A DNA stretch of 64,000 nucleotides, from positions 434,001 through 498,000 of the forward strand of contig NZ_JAJEWP010000002.1 of NCBI RefSeq assembly GCF_020687825.1. The letters run 5' to 3'. Of the stretch, positions 19,299-28,655 are shown in pieces. The position numbers were made by a program, and so were the translations under genes. Below the pieces are notes generated by a model, which saw only the letters and a program-made list of their open reading frames with translations, was not told the origin of the DNA and searched no databases. The stretch comes from Fluctibacter halophilus. Lineage in GTDB: Bacteria > Pseudomonadota > Gammaproteobacteria > Enterobacterales > Alteromonadaceae. Position 1 is the stretch's first letter. Every line of letters starts with the position of its first letter.

Positions 19299-19312
19299 TT
19301 GCGCTGGCGCAA
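19299..19312. promoter_or_regulatory. Inverted repeat upstream of the export operon
   Basis: TTGCGC-TG-GCGCAA is a perfect six-base inverted repeat, followed by a T7 run. It lies about 70 bases ahead of the operon start in the gap between divergent genes. It is a candidate operator; no regulator gene is adjacent. Confidence 0.35.
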
Positions 19313-19381
19313 TGTTTTTTTACCGGCGGTCAGGTAATGTAGTGAAAACGGTGTACTGAATACACACGGAGGGATATGCGC

Positions 19382-20512
19382 ATGAAAGTCTGGTTGGCAG
19401 GCATAGTAGTGATTGTGGGGATCGGAATTTGGTGGTTTGGTCAATCACCGCCGCCACAAGTTCAAGGGATCAAGGTTACCCGGGGCACGGTGCTGTCACA
19501 GGTCACCAATACCCGATCTGGATCGGTCGAGGCTTGTCGTCGGGCGAAATTGTCAGTGCCTATTGGTGGCCAGATCAGTGATATCCGCGTAACGGAAGGC
19601 GACAGCGTTGCAGCCGGTGATATTCTGTTGACGTTGTTTCAGGGCGATATTCTGGCCCAGATACAACAGGCTGAAGCCCACCGCATTGCCGCCGGGCATC
19701 AATCCGAGCGTCAGTGTGTGTTATCCGAAGCGGATGGCCGTGAAGCCAAACGCATCGCCCGTTTGATTGATGATGGCCTGGCCAGCAAAGAGCAGCTTGA
19801 CCTGGTGCAGTCCAAAGCGAAAGCCAGCGCAATGGCCTGTAAAGCCAGTACTGCTGACATTGCCCAAGCGGATGCTCAGATCAATGTGTTGAAGGCGCAA
19901 TTGAGCAAAACCACACTGACCGCACCGTTTGACGGCACGGTGGCCGAAATTAACGGCGAAGTCGGTGAGTTTGCCACCCCTTCACCACCGGGTATTCCCA
20001 CCTTGCCCATGGTCGATTTGATTGATGATCACTGTTTTTATGTGACGGCGCCCATAGATGAAGTGGATGCCGGGCAATTACAACTGGGGCAGGCGGTAAC
20101 CATCCACCTGGATGCCTACCGTGACAGGCCATTGAAGGGCACCGTACGCCGCATCGCCCCCTATGTGTTTGCGATGGAGAAGCAGGCCCGCACCGTGGAT
20201 GTGGAAGCGACAATCGGCGATCAATCACTGCCGCTGCTGGTGGGCTACAGTGCGGATGTGGAAATCCTGATTGAACAGCATGACGATGTATTGGTGCTGC
20301 CGACCCAGGCGATTTTCTCCGATGACCAGGTGTTTGTGGTCAAAGACGGGGTGTTGCAACAGCGCACCCTGACGCTCGGACTGAGCAACTGGCAAGTGTC
20401 CGAGGTTCTGTCTGGCCTGGTTGAGGGGGAAATTGTCGTCAATGGCTCTGCACATGGTGACTTGGCCGAGGGCATGGAGGTCAGCGTCAACATCCAGCAG
20501 GCGCAACAATGA
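19382..20512 (+). CDS. Periplasmic adaptor (membrane fusion) subunit of a MacAB-like exporter
   Basis: A 376-residue protein anchored by one N-terminal hydrophobic segment (VWLAGIVVIVGIGIWWFG). A biotinyl-lipoyl-like domain (GGQISDIRVTEGDSVAAGD) flanks a helical hairpin (about residues 95-170). Its partner half-motif is LTAPFDGTVAEINGEVGE, then come beta-barrel and membrane-proximal domains. It should link the permeases to an outer-membrane channel, which is not encoded here. ATG 19382 is chosen because GGAGGG lies eight bases upstream; ATG 19376 is too close. It overlaps the ATPase gene by four bases. Confidence 0.88.
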   Translation: MKVWLAGIVVIVGIGIWWFGQSPPPQVQGIKVTRGTVLSQVTNTRSGSVEACRRAKLSVPIGGQISDIRVTEGDSVAAGDILLTLFQGDILAQIQQAEAHRIAAGHQSERQCVLSEADGREAKRIARLIDDGLASKEQLDLVQSKAKASAMACKASTADIAQADAQINVLKAQLSKTTLTAPFDGTVAEINGEVGEFATPSPPGIPTLPMVDLIDDHCFYVTAPIDEVDAGQLQLGQAVTIHLDAYRDRPLKGTVRRIAPYVFAMEKQARTVDVEATIGDQSLPLLVGYSADVEILIEQHDDVLVLPTQAIFSDDQVFVVKDGVLQQRTLTLGLSNWQVSEVLSGLVEGEIVVNGSAHGDLAEGMEVSVNIQQAQQ

Positions 20513-21174
20513 TAACCCTTAAGCAACTGAACAAGTGGTATCCGTCCGGCGAAGAACCGCTGCATGTACTCAAGGACATTAACCTGACCATTGCACAAGG
20601 TGACTATCTCAGCATCATGGGGCCTTCCGGGTCAGGCAAATCAACATTGCTGAACATGTTGGGATTACTGGATGTCATCGATGAAGGGGAGTACTGGCTG
20701 GAAGATCAGCCCACCCACCAGATGACAGAAGAGCAGCGCGCCCGGCTGCGCAGCCAGCACCTGGGATTCATCTTCCAGAACTTTCAGTTGATCAACCGTC
20801 TCAGCGCGGCAGAAAACGTTGCCTTGCCGTTGGTCCTGGCCGAAGTGCCTAAAGACCAACGGGACGCCATGGTCAAGGATGTATTGAGTAAAGTGGGTTT
20901 GCTGGAGCGTGCCCACCATCGACCCGGTCAGTTGTCCGGCGGGCAGTTGCAACGGGTTGCCATTGCCCGGGCCATTGTCACCCAACCGAAAGTGATCCTG
21001 GCTGATGAGCCCACCGGCAACCTGGATCAGACCTCAGGCCACGACATCATTCATTTGCTGGAATCACTCAACCAACAGGGCTTGACCCTGTTGGTGGTGA
21101 CCCACGACATGGAAATGGGCAAGCGTGCGTTACGCAAAGTGCGTATGGTCGATGGGGTACTGAGCGAACAATGA
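20509..21174 (+). CDS. ABC transporter ATPase, MacB/LolD family
   Basis: A 221-residue cytoplasmic ATPase. Walker A is GPSGSGKS, the Q-loop FIFQNFQLI, the ABC signature [14 protein letters not shown], Walker [13 protein letters not shown], and the H-loop VVTHD. The length and the PTGNLD form place it in the MacB/LolD/FtsE-like group that powers substrate extrusion from the periplasmic side. Four-base ATGA overlaps on both sides show tight translational coupling with the adaptor and the first permease. Confidence 0.93.
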   Translation: MITLKQLNKWYPSGEEPLHVLKDINLTIAQGDYLSIMGPSGSGKSTLLNMLGLLDVIDEGEYWLEDQPTHQMTEEQRARLRSQHLGFIFQNFQLINRLSAAENVALPLVLAEVPKDQRDAMVKDVLSKVGLLERAHHRPGQLSGGQLQRVAIARAIVTQPKVILADEPTGNLDQTSGHDIIHLLESLNQQGLTLLVVTHDMEMGKRALRKVRMVDGVLSEQ

Positions 21175-22373
21175 AAACCCGTGACATCATCCAGTTCAAC
21201 AATCAACTGTTTGCCCGGCATCGCTGGCGAACAACCTTGTTGATGTTGTGCGTGGCATTGGGTGTGAGTGCGGTGGTGTTACTGGTGAGCGTGGGCGAGA
21301 GCGCCCGCCAGTATGTGGAACGGGAATTTTCCATGTTGGGCAGTAATTTGTTGATCATCCTGCCCGGCAAGAAGCAAACCAGCGGTGGCGGTGTGCCCTT
21401 TTATGGCACCACGACCCGAGACCTGACCCTGGCCGACGCTAACAGCATCCGTCAGCTTCCGGGGGTACGCAGTGTTGCGCCAATCATCGCGGGTACCGCC
21501 AACGTCAGTGTCGGGCCGCGTTCGAAGAATGTGATGGTGATCGGTTCCACCCGTGACTTTCTCACCGCCCGGCAGCTCTCGATCGCAATGGGACAGTCGT
21601 TGCCCATCGATGCCGAACAGGTATCGCGCAATGTCGCGCTGATCGGCAGTGAACTGGAGGAAGAATTGTTTGCACCCAACAACCCGCTGGGCGAAATGCT
21701 GACCATTGATGATTATCGATACCGGGTGGTGGGTGTGCTTGCGGTGCGCGGGGAGTCTCTGGGACTGGATATGCGTGATACGGTTATCTTGCCGGTCAAG
21801 GCCGCCGAAAGCCTGTTTAATTCGGCGTCACTGTTTCGAATCCTGATTGATCTGAATGGCCTGGTCGATCAGCAGAAGGTGATTGAAGACGTTTATGCAC
21901 TGATCAAACAGCGTCATCAGGGCGAGGAAGACATAACCATTATCACCCAGCAATCGGTGATGGAAGCGTTCAATAATATCATGGTAACCCTGACCGCCGT
22001 GGTGGGGTTGCTTGGTGCCATCAGTTTGGTTGTGGCGGGCATTCTGATCATGAACCTGAGCCTGATATCCGTGCAGCAACGGCGCACTGAAATTGGCCTG
22101 CTCAAGGCGCTGGGCGCCAGCCGTCAGTTGATATTGCGTCTGTTTATATCCGAGTCTGTGATGCTGGTGCTGATTGCCTCAGCGTTTGGTCTGGGAGCGG
22201 CACAACTGATCCTCAGTCTGGCCAATCAATGGATCCCGGTATTGTCACTGGCAACGCCATTGTGGGCCCATTTGTCGGCTGTCGGTGTGGCGGTATTAAC
22301 CGCATTGGTATTCAGTTATCTGCCTGCCCGGCAGGCGGCCAATGTTTCACCGGTGGAGGTGCTACGGGGATGA
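21171..22373 (+). CDS. ABC transporter permease 1, MacB/FtsX type
   Basis: A 400-residue inner-membrane protein with FtsX-family topology: one N-terminal helix (TTLLMLCVALGVSAVVLLVSVG), a large periplasmic domain (about residues 50-270), and three C-terminal helices. LLKALGASRQLILRLFISE is the coupling-helix region seen in this family. It is a half-permease, so it probably pairs with the next gene product. The gene overlaps both neighbours by four bases. Confidence 0.9.
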   Translation: MKTRDIIQFNNQLFARHRWRTTLLMLCVALGVSAVVLLVSVGESARQYVEREFSMLGSNLLIILPGKKQTSGGGVPFYGTTTRDLTLADANSIRQLPGVRSVAPIIAGTANVSVGPRSKNVMVIGSTRDFLTARQLSIAMGQSLPIDAEQVSRNVALIGSELEEELFAPNNPLGEMLTIDDYRYRVVGVLAVRGESLGLDMRDTVILPVKAAESLFNSASLFRILIDLNGLVDQQKVIEDVYALIKQRHQGEEDITIITQQSVMEAFNNIMVTLTAVVGLLGAISLVVAGILIMNLSLISVQQRRTEIGLLKALGASRQLILRLFISESVMLVLIASAFGLGAAQLILSLANQWIPVLSLATPLWAHLSAVGVAVLTALVFSYLPARQAANVSPVEVLRG

Positions 22374-23566
22374 AAACATTCGATGCACTCAATTGGGTCA
22401 AAACCTCTGTACTGTCGCAACGCAGTCGTAATTTCCTCACCGTACTGGGGTTTGCCATCGGTGTCAGTGCGGTCACGCTGTTGGCGGCCATGGGCGACAG
22501 CCTGAAGCAGTTTGTGCTCAACGAATTCACTCAGTTTGGCAGCAATATTATCGGTATTACACCCGGTAAAACCGACACCATGGGGGTTACCGGTATTCTG
22601 CGCACCAATCGGGGTATCAGTCTTGAGGATGCCCAAAGCCTGGCCACGTTGCCCGAAGTTGAGGGTGTCGTCCCGGTGGTTGCGGGTACCGCAGAAATCA
22701 AATACCGCAACCTGACCCGGGCGACGGAATTGGTCGGGGTCAGCCACTACGCCGCGCAGGCCTGGAAGATGACGGTTGCACAGGGACAGTTTCTGCCCGC
22801 CGATGATTTGATGCACCCCCGTGCATTTGTGGTGTTGGGGAGCAAACTGCACCGGGAATTGTTCGGTACCGCGCCGGCATTGGGGGAGCCACTACGGATT
22901 GCCGGCAGCCGTTTTACGGTGGTGGGGGTGTTCGCGCCCAAAGGCCAATTCCTGGGCATGGATCTGGATGAAATGGCGTATATTCCTGCCGCTCGTGGCT
23001 TGTCGATGTTTAATCGTGAGTCCCTGATGGAAGTGGATTTGTTGTATTCACCTGGCCTTAACAGTGACTGGGTGGCTGAACAGGCCCGTCAGCATCTGCT
23101 GCGCCGCCACGGTGTGGAAGATTTTACCATTGTTACCCAGGACCAGATGCTGGACACGCTGGATGGCATACTGAATGTGGTGCGCTTCGCCGGTATCGCG
23201 ATTGGCAGTATTTCACTGTTGGTCGGTTCGGTGGGGATCTACAGCATTCTGACCATCAGCCTGTGGCAACGGCGCAATGAAGTGGGCCTGCTGCGGGCGT
23301 TGGGCATGCAACAAAACCTGTTAGTCCGGTTGTTTCTTGGCGAAGCGGTGTTCATTGCGGTGCTGGGGGGGGCGGCAGGTCTGGTGATCCTGACCGTGGT
23401 TCAGATGGTGTTGTCTTTGGTACTGCCACAATTACCACCATTGCTGACGTTGTCCAGCGCAGGGCTGGGGCTGGGCGTATCAGTGGTCATTGGCATCCTG
23501 GCCGGCGCGCGACCGGCCATACAGGCATCCCGTTTACCACCGATTGAAGCCCTGCGCGCAGAGTAG
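22370..23566 (+). CDS. ABC transporter permease 2, MacB/FtsX type
   Basis: A 398-residue paralogue of the preceding permease: N-terminal helix (NFLTVLGFAIGVSAVTLLAA), periplasmic MacB-like domain, and three C-terminal helices including NEVGLLRALGMQQNLLVRL. The start is ATG 22370, inside the ATGA overlap with permease 1; a longer open frame upstream is only the other frame of permease 1. Two different permeases suggest a heterodimeric MacB-like pump with one shared ATPase. The substrate is unknown; antibiotics, peptides or lipoproteins are possible for the family. Confidence 0.9.
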   Translation: MKTFDALNWVKTSVLSQRSRNFLTVLGFAIGVSAVTLLAAMGDSLKQFVLNEFTQFGSNIIGITPGKTDTMGVTGILRTNRGISLEDAQSLATLPEVEGVVPVVAGTAEIKYRNLTRATELVGVSHYAAQAWKMTVAQGQFLPADDLMHPRAFVVLGSKLHRELFGTAPALGEPLRIAGSRFTVVGVFAPKGQFLGMDLDEMAYIPAARGLSMFNRESLMEVDLLYSPGLNSDWVAEQARQHLLRRHGVEDFTIVTQDQMLDTLDGILNVVRFAGIAIGSISLLVGSVGIYSILTISLWQRRNEVGLLRALGMQQNLLVRLFLGEAVFIAVLGGAAGLVILTVVQMVLSLVLPQLPPLLTLSSAGLGLGVSVVIGILAGARPAIQASRLPPIEALRAE

Positions 23567-23579
23567 ACAACCGGCCGGA

Positions 23580-24017
23580 TTAAAACATGCCGTTGTCATT
23601 GGCCTGTTGCTCGGGGATCGCTTGTACCGTGTCCCAGTGTTCAACGATCAAGTCTCCCTCCACCCGAAAAATGTCAATCACTGCGTTGCCGCGGTCTTCA
23701 GGTGAGGTTTTCCAGTGGCTGTGCACCACGACCAGATCCTGCTCGGCGATGATCCGCTTGATGGTTACGGTTGCGTCAGGATAACGGCTGAAATAGTGCT
23801 GGAAGGCCTGACGCAAAGGCTCTCGCCCAGTCGCGACATACGGGTTGTGTTGAATGTAATCAAGCGCAACAAAGCTGTTCAGTGCGTCGTCTACCTGTTG
23901 CATCACAAACATGCGCTGATAGAACTGCTGTACAAGGGTTTTGGCGGGGGTTGCCAGCGTGCTGAAGGCGCTCAGCAGGGTGAACAGTAATAGGCTTGTT
24001 TTGACGGTGTTTCGCAT
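23580..24017 (-). CDS. Exported SnoaL-like (NTF2-fold) protein
   Basis: A 145-residue protein with a signal peptide (KTSLLLFTLLSAFSTLA). The NTF2-like fold shows the SnoaL pattern: VQQFYQRMF, YIQHNPYVATGREPLRQAF, and IDIFRVEGDLIVEHWDTVQ. Such proteins are small-molecule binders or isomerase-like, and no substrate can be assigned. It converges with the export operon with 13 bases between stops, and diverges from the DUF3149 gene. Confidence 0.8.
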   Translation of the reverse strand: MRNTVKTSLLLFTLLSAFSTLATPAKTLVQQFYQRMFVMQQVDDALNSFVALDYIQHNPYVATGREPLRQAFQHYFSRYPDATVTIKRIIAEQDLVVVHSHWKTSPEDRGNAVIDIFRVEGDLIVEHWDTVQAIPEQQANDNGMF

Positions 24018-24118
24018 AATGATCCCTTTTGGCGTTTTTAGTCTGGACAGTGTTCGTGCGCACTTTCTTTCACCGAGGCAGCAAAATTGCTGCGCGAATG
24101 AAGTTACCGTGCCAAACG

Positions 24119-24159
24119 CTGATCTGGATCAATACACCATCACAGGGGGTTGGTAGTCT
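24119..24159 (+). promoter_or_regulatory. FNR/Anr-like box with class II promoter spacing
   Basis: CTGATCTGGATCAA matches the FNR consensus TTGAT-N4-ATCAA at nine of ten fixed positions. TAGTCT lies 21 bases downstream, which puts the box centre near -41.5 of a predicted start at about 24167, the class II activator position. The only downstream gene is the DUF3149 micro-protein. Confidence 0.5.
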
Positions 24160-24195
24160 GAAGCTGTTCCCAATCCAATTGACGAGGTGACTGAC

Positions 24196-24318
24196 ATGTT
24201 ATCCATTATGATGAAAGATCCTGTTGTATGGGGCTCTCTGCTGGGCCTGGGGGTGGTGATCGGTATTTGCGCTTACTACCTGTACCTGTTCGTGCACAAT
24301 ACTCACGAAGATCTTTAA
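24196..24318 (+). CDS. DUF3149-type single-span membrane micro-protein
   Basis: A 40-residue protein. After a short cytoplasmic start (MLSIMMKDPVVWGS) comes one membrane helix (LLGLGVVIGICAYYLYLF) and a short tail VHNTHEDL. Length and the opening KDPVVWG match the DUF3149 family as I remember it. GAGGTGA lies upstream of the ATG. The gene stands alone between an FNR-like promoter and a terminator, so it is a complete transcription unit that may respond to low oxygen. The function of the family is unknown. Confidence 0.75.
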   Translation: MLSIMMKDPVVWGSLLGLGVVIGICAYYLYLFVHNTHEDL

Positions 24319-24387
24319 TACGCGAAAAGTCGCCTGGACGGTATAGCCTGACTTCCCGACCTTGTATCCCGTTACAGGGTATTATTC

Positions 24388-24420
24388 GGCCGCGAACGGT
24401 GTTGTTCGCGGCTTTTTTGT
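24388..24420 (+). terminator. Intrinsic terminator after the DUF3149 gene
   Basis: GCCGCGAAC and GTTCGCGGC pair perfectly with a six-base loop, followed by TTTTTTG. Confidence 0.9.
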
Positions 24421-24438
24421 ATGCTGTGGTGGCTGATT

Positions 24439-25812
24439 CTACGCAGTGACTGGGGTCTCGGTACTCAGGTCCTGAACGCTTGATGAAGACGCCGTTTCAT
24501 TGTCGCTATCGACCGCCTCACAGGCCGTTTCCGGCTTACGTATATCCAGCACCAACAAGCCGGTATGCTTGGCTTCAATGCCTTTCAGACGGGCAATGTT
24601 GACCTCGGTGAGCACCGTGCCTTCTGACAGCACCAGAATATGCTCGTCATTGTACAGGTTGCTTTTCAGCACCATGCCTGGCTTCAGCTCATCTGTGGTC
24701 AAAGCATACTCGTCCAGGTGGCGGGGTTTTTCCGCCAATTGGCTAAACAGGGCTTTGAGGACCTGAGGGTCGTATTTCAGTCGCTCGAACTGACGCATCT
24801 CCAGTTTTATCGCCCGATGAGGCATTTTATTGCCGGTCATCTCTCCGGTGGCATACCAGTAGTAGTCACGCACAGCGGCCAGAATACGCGCACCGATGGG
24901 GATCGCTTTGCCGCGCAGCTTATCCGGATATCCGCTGCCGGATACCTGCTCAAACTGATGGCGAATAATGGCTTTCACATCGTCCAGATGGCTGGCCGGC
25001 GACAGGATCATTTCGGCGTGTTGAATTTGTGCGTAGAAGCCTTGTTGCTGTTGGTAGGTCAGCTTGTTAAACGGCCTTTTCAGCAGCGGCACATCGAGGC
25101 CCAGTTTGCCGATCTCGCCCAGCACGGCGGCCAGACGTAACTGTTCTATTTGCCCATCACTCAAACCCAGGCGTTTGGCCACCTGCTGCGCCGTATAGCT
25201 GATGTCTTTGGCCCGCTTGCCATCAAGGTAAGGATCGATACTGATAAAGTTGTACAGCATCTGCTCAAAGGCACGTTGATGTTGCTGCAACTGCGTCAGT
25301 GATGAATATAACTGGCGGGAGCGTTGCAGCACCTTGTCGCGCAAATCCAGCGCCATCGACTTGAGCTGATGGTTCTGCTTGTGAACCAGGGTTTCAAGTC
25401 GCTCGTTTTCACGTTTGAGGCGGGCATTCTGAACACCATTGGCAACGTGCTTGAGTAGCACTGCAGCTTTATTCGGTAAGGGCACAAAACGGTCCAGATC
25501 ACATTGGTTTACCACCTTGATCAAGGGAGCGGCCTGATCGCCATGCACAAGGCCAATGACAAAACAGTGGGGAAGCAAGGTGTTCAGGGTACATAAGGGC
25601 GTCAGCATGGCTGTCGGATCGGTTCCCAGATCGACAATCGCGACATCTGTGTTCAGTTGTTGTGCCAGGCGATCCTGTTCATCAGGCGCACAAACGCTCA
25701 GCGTCACGCCAGTACCCGCGAAGCTGGCTGTGATCCAGTTTTGCGTGTCGGCATTAGCAGAGATGCAGACAACGTTTGCTTGGTTGAGCCCGACAGTGTG
25801 AGCTTTTGGCAT
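24439..25812 (-). CDS. HD-GYP-family protein with degenerate catalytic site
   Basis: A 457-residue cytoplasmic protein. Residues 10-125 look like a receiver domain without the acidic pocket. A coiled coil (about 130-180) is followed by an HD-GYP fold (about 195-340). The normal HDIGK is replaced by GEIGK (AAVLGEIGKLG) and the usual HHE by HQFE, while GSGYP and a later Asp remain. Loss of the HD metal-binding pair argues against c-di-GMP hydrolysis. The C-terminal part resembles the domain found after HD-GYP in other response regulators (LKPGMVLKSNLYND). It may act as a c-di-GMP sensor or scaffold. Confidence 0.82.
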   Translation of the reverse strand: MPKAHTVGLNQANVVCISANADTQNWITASFAGTGVTLSVCAPDEQDRLAQQLNTDVAIVDLGTDPTAMLTPLCTLNTLLPHCFVIGLVHGDQAAPLIKVVNQCDLDRFVPLPNKAAVLLKHVANGVQNARLKRENERLETLVHKQNHQLKSMALDLRDKVLQRSRQLYSSLTQLQQHQRAFEQMLYNFISIDPYLDGKRAKDISYTAQQVAKRLGLSDGQIEQLRLAAVLGEIGKLGLDVPLLKRPFNKLTYQQQQGFYAQIQHAEMILSPASHLDDVKAIIRHQFEQVSGSGYPDKLRGKAIPIGARILAAVRDYYWYATGEMTGNKMPHRAIKLEMRQFERLKYDPQVLKALFSQLAEKPRHLDEYALTTDELKPGMVLKSNLYNDEHILVLSEGTVLTEVNIARLKGIEAKHTGLLVLDIRKPETACEAVDSDNETASSSSVQDLSTETPVTA

Positions 25813-25934
25813 AGCAACTCCTGAACAGCTGGGGTCGTTTATGTCGTTTGTGCAGGCCCTGTGAGGGCCGTTGCATATGCCTTAATTGTCTGAAAAGTAA
25901 CCAATTGAATCCATTAGTCTTTGGTCTAGAGTGA

Positions 25935-26498
25935 TCAGCGTCTGTCCATCGTGTCCCTGGGCAGGTCAATCAATGCCAGCAAGGCCCCCTGACCGCCCCA
26001 TTCCAGTGGCGCCTGATGAAAACATAAAATGGCCGGATGCTGCACCAGCCAATGGGGAACTTGCTGCTTCAGTATTTGGCCACCCACACCATGCACAATA
26101 CACACGCAGTGGTACTGTTGCTGTTGTGCTGCGTGCACCAGCGCGGCGATTTCCAGTTTGGCTTGTTCACGGGTCAGACCGTGTAGGTCCAGGATCAGAT
26201 CGGGCGGGTATTCACCGCGGCGCAAACGTTTGACTTCAAAGGTATCTGCGCCTTCGCGCACCCATTTGAGCGGACCCTGGCTGTCAAAATGGGCCTGGTA
26301 TTGGTCGGAAAAGTGAAATTGGGCATGTACCTGGCGAGGATCGGGCCCATGTGCAGCCCGTTTTGCCTGGGTGCGCAAATTGTCCTTGCCGGTCTTCCGG
26401 GGGGGCGGTATCTTGTCTTGTTTTAACGGTGCAACATCCTTGAACTGGTCACGAAACCAGTTGCCGTCGTCCGGATCAAGATCGGAAGGTTTTTTCAT
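25935..26498 (-). CDS. smrB: Smr-domain endonuclease SmrB (YfcN)
   Basis: A 187-residue cytoplasmic protein. The Smr domain spans about residues 95-180, with LDLHGLTREQAKLEI and the HGVGGQILKQQVPHWL loop, then FHQAPLEWGG. In E. coli, SmrB cleaves mRNA at collided ribosomes to start rescue. The basic N-terminal extension matches the one used there for ribosome binding. It is divergent from prmB, the same arrangement as in E. coli. Confidence 0.9.
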   Translation of the reverse strand: MKKPSDLDPDDGNWFRDQFKDVAPLKQDKIPPPRKTGKDNLRTQAKRAAHGPDPRQVHAQFHFSDQYQAHFDSQGPLKWVREGADTFEVKRLRRGEYPPDLILDLHGLTREQAKLEIAALVHAAQQQQYHCVCIVHGVGGQILKQQVPHWLVQHPAILCFHQAPLEWGGQGALLALIDLPRDTMDRR

Positions 26499-26610
26499 AG
26501 TGCCAAAAGTATGGGAAAATATCGCGCAAGCATAGCAAAATGCCTGTCATCTTGACACCACCGGGCGCCGCAAGGGCCCATCGCTCACCTGAAACCGGTT
26601 TACAGATTAC

Positions 26611-27543
26611 ATGAGTACACAAGATCCTATCGCCAGCCCTGACGTGAAGGCACTTTCCACCGTATTGGATATGGTACGCTGGTGCGTCAGCCAGTTTAAT
26701 CGCGCCGATCTCTATTTCGGCCATGGTACAGACAACCCCTGGGATGAGGCGCTGGCACTGGTATTCAATGCCGTGCATTTATCCCACGATGTCTACCTCA
26801 AGGCCGGGGATATCCTGTTACAGTCTAACCTGACGGCAGAAGAAAAAGTCGCGGTTTTAGCCTTGTTGCAACAGCGTATCACCACCCGCAAGCCATTGGC
26901 GTATCTGACCCATGAAGCCTGGTTCTGTGGCCTGCCGTTTTACGTTGACGAGCGGGTACTGGTGCCACGTTCCCCCTTTGCCGAACTGATCAGTAATGGG
27001 TTCGCACCCTTTGTAGAAACTTCACCGAGCAGTATTCTGGACATGTGTACCGGCAGCGGGTGTATTGCGATTGCACTGGCGTATCAATACCCGGATGCGA
27101 CGGTGGACGCAGTGGATATCAGCAGCGAGGCGCTGCAAGTGGCGGAAATCAACATAGCTGAACACGATTTGGTGCATCGGGTGTATCCGCTCCAGTCAGA
27201 CTTATTCTCCCAACTGGCAGGCCAGCAATATGATTTGATTGTGTCGAACCCACCCTATGTAGATGCCGAAGACATGGCCGATCTGCCGGATGAATTTCAC
27301 CATGAACCGGAACTGGGCCTGGCTGCCGGTGAGGATGGTCTGGATCTGATCGAAGGATTGCTCAGGGGGGCGTTGACCCACCTTACCGACAATGGCTGGT
27401 TGTTTGTGGAAGTCGGCAACAGCATGGTGGCAATGGACGACAAGTTTGCCGGCCTGGGGTTGACCTGGTTGGACTTTGAACACGGTGGCCATGGTGTCTT
27501 TGCAGTTAGCAAGGGCCAGTTGGCAGACTACTTTAACGGATAA
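26611..27543 (+). CDS. prmB: Ribosomal protein uL3 glutamine methyltransferase
   Basis: A SAM-dependent methyltransferase of 310 residues that N5-methylates a glutamine of ribosomal protein L3. The SAM motif is [16 protein letters not shown] and the substrate motif NPPY occurs in [12 protein letters not shown]. The N-terminal helical domain ([11 protein letters not shown]) is the PrmB form rather than PrmC. It lies 20 bases before aroC, a pairing also seen in E. coli, and is probably co-transcribed with it. Confidence 0.95.
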   Translation: MSTQDPIASPDVKALSTVLDMVRWCVSQFNRADLYFGHGTDNPWDEALALVFNAVHLSHDVYLKAGDILLQSNLTAEEKVAVLALLQQRITTRKPLAYLTHEAWFCGLPFYVDERVLVPRSPFAELISNGFAPFVETSPSSILDMCTGSGCIAIALAYQYPDATVDAVDISSEALQVAEINIAEHDLVHRVYPLQSDLFSQLAGQQYDLIVSNPPYVDAEDMADLPDEFHHEPELGLAAGEDGLDLIEGLLRGALTHLTDNGWLFVEVGNSMVAMDDKFAGLGLTWLDFEHGGHGVFAVSKGQLADYFNG

Positions 27544-27563
27544 ACAAGGAGCTCGAACACACG

Positions 27564-28655
27564 ATGGCTGGCAATACCTTTGGTAAGTTGTTTACGGTCA
27601 CGACCTTTGGTGAAAGCCATGGTATCGCGATTGGTGGAGTGGTTGACGGTTGCCCGCCGGGGATGGCCCTGTGTGAAGCAGACCTGCAAGTGGACCTTGA
27701 TCGACGCAAGCCCGGTACGTCACGTTACACCACGGCACGGCGTGAGGATGATGTGGTGGAAATTCTCAGCGGCGTGTTTGAAGGGCAAACCACCGGTACC
27801 AGCATCGGCCTGTTAATCCGCAACAAAGATCAGCGCAGTCAGGATTACTCCAAAATTAAAGACCGCTTCCGCCCCGGTCACGCGGACTACACCTATCAGC
27901 AAAAGTACGGGTTGCGTGACTACCGTGGCGGCGGACGTTCATCGGCGCGGGAAACCGCGATACGTGTGGCGGCCGGTGGCATTGCCAAAAAATACCTCAA
28001 AACCCGCCATGGCATTGAGATCCACGGCTACCTGTCTCAACTTGGGCCTATCGCGCTGGCCTGTGAAGATTTGTCGGTGGTCAATGACAATCCGTTTTTC
28101 TGCGCAGAGCCGGGCAAACTGGATGCGCTGGATGCCTATATGCGCGATCTGAAGAAATCCGGTGATTCCATCGGCGCCAAAGTGTCGGTGGTGGTAAAAA
28201 ACGTCCCGGTTGGTCTGGGTGAACCCATTTTTGACCGACTCGACGCCGATCTGGCCCACGCCATGATGGGCATCAATGCGGTCAAAGGCGTGGAGATTGG
28301 TGACGGATTTGCGGTGGTGGAGCAAAAAGGCAGTCAACATCGTGATGAGCTGACGCCGCAAGGCTTTGCCAGTAATCATGCCGGTGGTGTGCTCGGTGGG
28401 ATTTCTTCAGGGCAGGATATTCTGATCCATATGGCGCTGAAACCGACCTCCAGTATTACGGTGCCGGGAAATACCATTGATACAGCGGGTCAGCCTACCG
28501 AAGTGATCACCAAAGGTCGGCATGACCCCTGTGTCGGCATTCGCGCAGTGCCTATTGCCGAAGCCATGGCTGCACTGGTTTTGATGGATCATTTGCTGCG
28601 ACATCGTGGACAGAATGCTGATGTGAAGAGCACGACACCGGTCATTGCCCCCTAG
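27564..28655 (+). CDS. aroC: Chorismate synthase
   Basis: Last step of the shikimate pathway: 5-enolpyruvylshikimate-3-phosphate to chorismate, with reduced FMN. The 363 residues show [34 protein letters not shown], the GGRSSARET signature and C-terminal [29 protein letters not shown] precedes the ATG. The stop overlaps the GTG start of the MFS gene by one base. Confidence 0.97.
   Translation: MAGNTFGKLFTVTTFGESHGIAIGGVVDGCPPGMALCEADLQVDLDRRKPGTSRYTTARREDDVVEILSGVFEGQTTGTSIGLLIRNKDQRSQDYSKIKDRFRPGHADYTYQQKYGLRDYRGGGRSSARETAIRVAAGGIAKKYLKTRHGIEIHGYLSQLGPIALACEDLSVVNDNPFFCAEPGKLDALDAYMRDLKKSGDSIGAKVSVVVKNVPVGLGEPIFDRLDADLAHAMMGINAVKGVEIGDGFAVVEQKGSQHRDELTPQGFASNHAGGVLGGISSGQDILIHMALKPTSSITVPGNTIDTAGQPTEVITKGRHDPCVGIRAVPIAEAMAALVLMDHLLRHRGQNADVKSTTPVIAP

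Noticed and set aside
22229-22369. Upstream extension of permease 2
   Set aside because: Encodes Gly/Cys-rich nonsense in the frame of permease 1; the ATGA overlap start fits the operon pattern.
26545-26557. TGTCA-TCT-TGACA between smrB and prmB
   Set aside because: Half-sites match the Crp-like motif but the spacer is three bases, which does not fit 5-6-5 geometry.
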